From NCBI GenBank assembly GCA_000433415.1, contig FR890495.1, positions 7,336 through 14,767 on the forward strand: DNA of 7,432 bases, in the 5' to 3' direction. Below, piece by piece: positions 6,924 to 7,432 of this stretch; the first letter of the stretch is position 1; each line of letters opens with the position of its first letter. The DNA comes from Clostridium sp. CAG:448 (GTDB lineage Bacteria; Bacillota; Clostridia; Oscillospirales; CAG-272). Under the pieces are notes generated by a model that saw only the letters and a list, made by a program, of their open reading frames with translations, was not told where the DNA came from and ran no database searches. A program made the position numbers and the translations under genes.

Positions 6924-7432
6924 TTACTCCTTCCCGTTTTTCAGGCGTTCCGACTCCGCAATCCGCAAAAGGCGCAAAAGCCTGTGGTTCAGACCCGATT
7001 TGGTAATGGGCGGCACATGCATCATGGCAAGCTCGGAAAGCGGCATTTCCGGATATTCCATCCGCAGATATGCGCTGTCACGCAGCTCGTCCGGCAGCTC
7101 CTCCAGAATCCCCGCCTGCTCCAGTTCCGCAATTGCCTGTGCCTGCCTTTGCGCCGCGGAGACCGTGCGTTTGATATTGGTTGCAACGCAGTTGGTCGAC
7201 CGATTGACGTCGTTGCGCAGATCCCGCATGATCTGGCAGTTCATCATCTCAAACAGTGCATTCTGGCACCCGATATAGGTCAGAACATCCTCGACCGCCG
7301 TGCCGCTCTTGTAATACAGTCCGCACCCGTTTTTCCTGGTCACTATGCCCGGTTCAAAGCCGGCATTGCTCAATAGGGCGGACAACGCATAGGCGCGCTC
7401 CGTATCCGGCGCATGAAATTCCAGATGGTAGT
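6924..7432 (-). CDS. whiA: DNA-binding regulator WhiA, partial (N-terminus beyond window)
   Basis: The last 168 residues are visible, starting YHLEFHAPDTERAYAL, which is the second half of the LAGLIDADG-like domain of WhiA. Family signatures follow: GLYYKSG and YIGCQNALFEMMN, then DVNRSTNCVATNIKRTVSAA (the linker), then the C-terminal helix-turn-helix with LPDELRDSAYLRMEYPEMPL and PPITKSGLNHRLLRLLRIAE. WhiA is a nearly universal Gram-positive DNA-binding protein involved in sporulation in Streptomyces and in cell division and chromosome segregation in Bacillus. Its LAGLIDADG part has no nuclease role. The TTG at 7385 is an internal codon, because the homologous reading frame continues past it to the window edge. 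The adjacent dnaE is a common arrangement in Clostridia. Confidence 0.95.
   Translation of the reverse strand, partial: YHLEFHAPDTERAYALSALLSNAGFEPGIVTRKNGCGLYYKSGTAVEDVLTYIGCQNALFEMMNCQIMRDLRNDVNRSTNCVATNIKRTVSAAQRQAQAIAELEQAGILEELPDELRDSAYLRMEYPEMPLSELAMMHVPPITKSGLNHRLLRLLRIAESERLKNGKE
6927..6934 (-). promoter_or_regulatory. dnaE ribosome binding site embedded in the last codons of whiA
   Basis: GGAAGGAG forms most of the last three whiA codons (GGG AAG GAG) and is directly followed by the TAA stop; the dnaE ATG comes 7 bases after the site. Ribosomes ending whiA would be placed at the dnaE start, so the two genes are probably translationally coupled. Confidence 0.8.

Noticed and set aside
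7383..7385. TTG as a start codon giving a 153-residue protein
   Set aside because: The WhiA-like frame continues upstream to the window edge with a family-like YHLEF segment, so TTG is an internal Leu codon.

Overview
The window looks like chromosomal DNA from a low-to-moderate GC Gram-positive of the class Clostridia, possibly a gut Oscillospiraceae/Ruminococcaceae-type bacterium. That rests on the whiA-dnaE gene order, the Firmicutes-style DnaE, strong AGGAGG-like ribosome sites, a TTGACT/TATAAT sigma-A promoter and the protein family content. The species cannot be named from sequence alone. Every supported gene is on the minus strand, so transcription runs from high to low coordinates. There is no gene-free stretch longer than about 140 bases and no RNA gene, insertion sequence or CRISPR array.

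Region 1 (7432 to 3352): the C-terminal part of the sporulation/division regulator WhiA is followed, after only 4 bases, by a complete DNA polymerase III alpha subunit gene (dnaE, 1172 aa). The dnaE ribosome site is formed by the last codons of whiA, so the two are probably translationally coupled. A short hairpin with a run of seven T closes this unit 28 bases after the dnaE stop.

Region 2 (3353 to 3261): a compact intergenic region holds a dyad and then a clear sigma-A promoter. The -10 box overlaps the first possible ATG of the next gene, which moves the start to a downstream ATG with a good ribosome site.

Region 3 (3260 to 1): a tight operon of three genes. The first is a predicted cytosolic GH71/GH99-like (alpha/beta-barrel) glycan-active protein with a C-terminal beta-rich module. 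The second is a COG0523 (CobW/YciC/ZNG1-like) G3E GTPase carrying a striking 75-residue insertion of His, Asp and Cys. The third, cut by the window edge, is a divergent second COG0523-like P-loop protein without the CxCC metal motif. The inferred theme is metal delivery or storage by the two GTPases, possibly serving a metal-dependent client; the link to the sugar-active protein is unexplained and is the most interesting part of the window.
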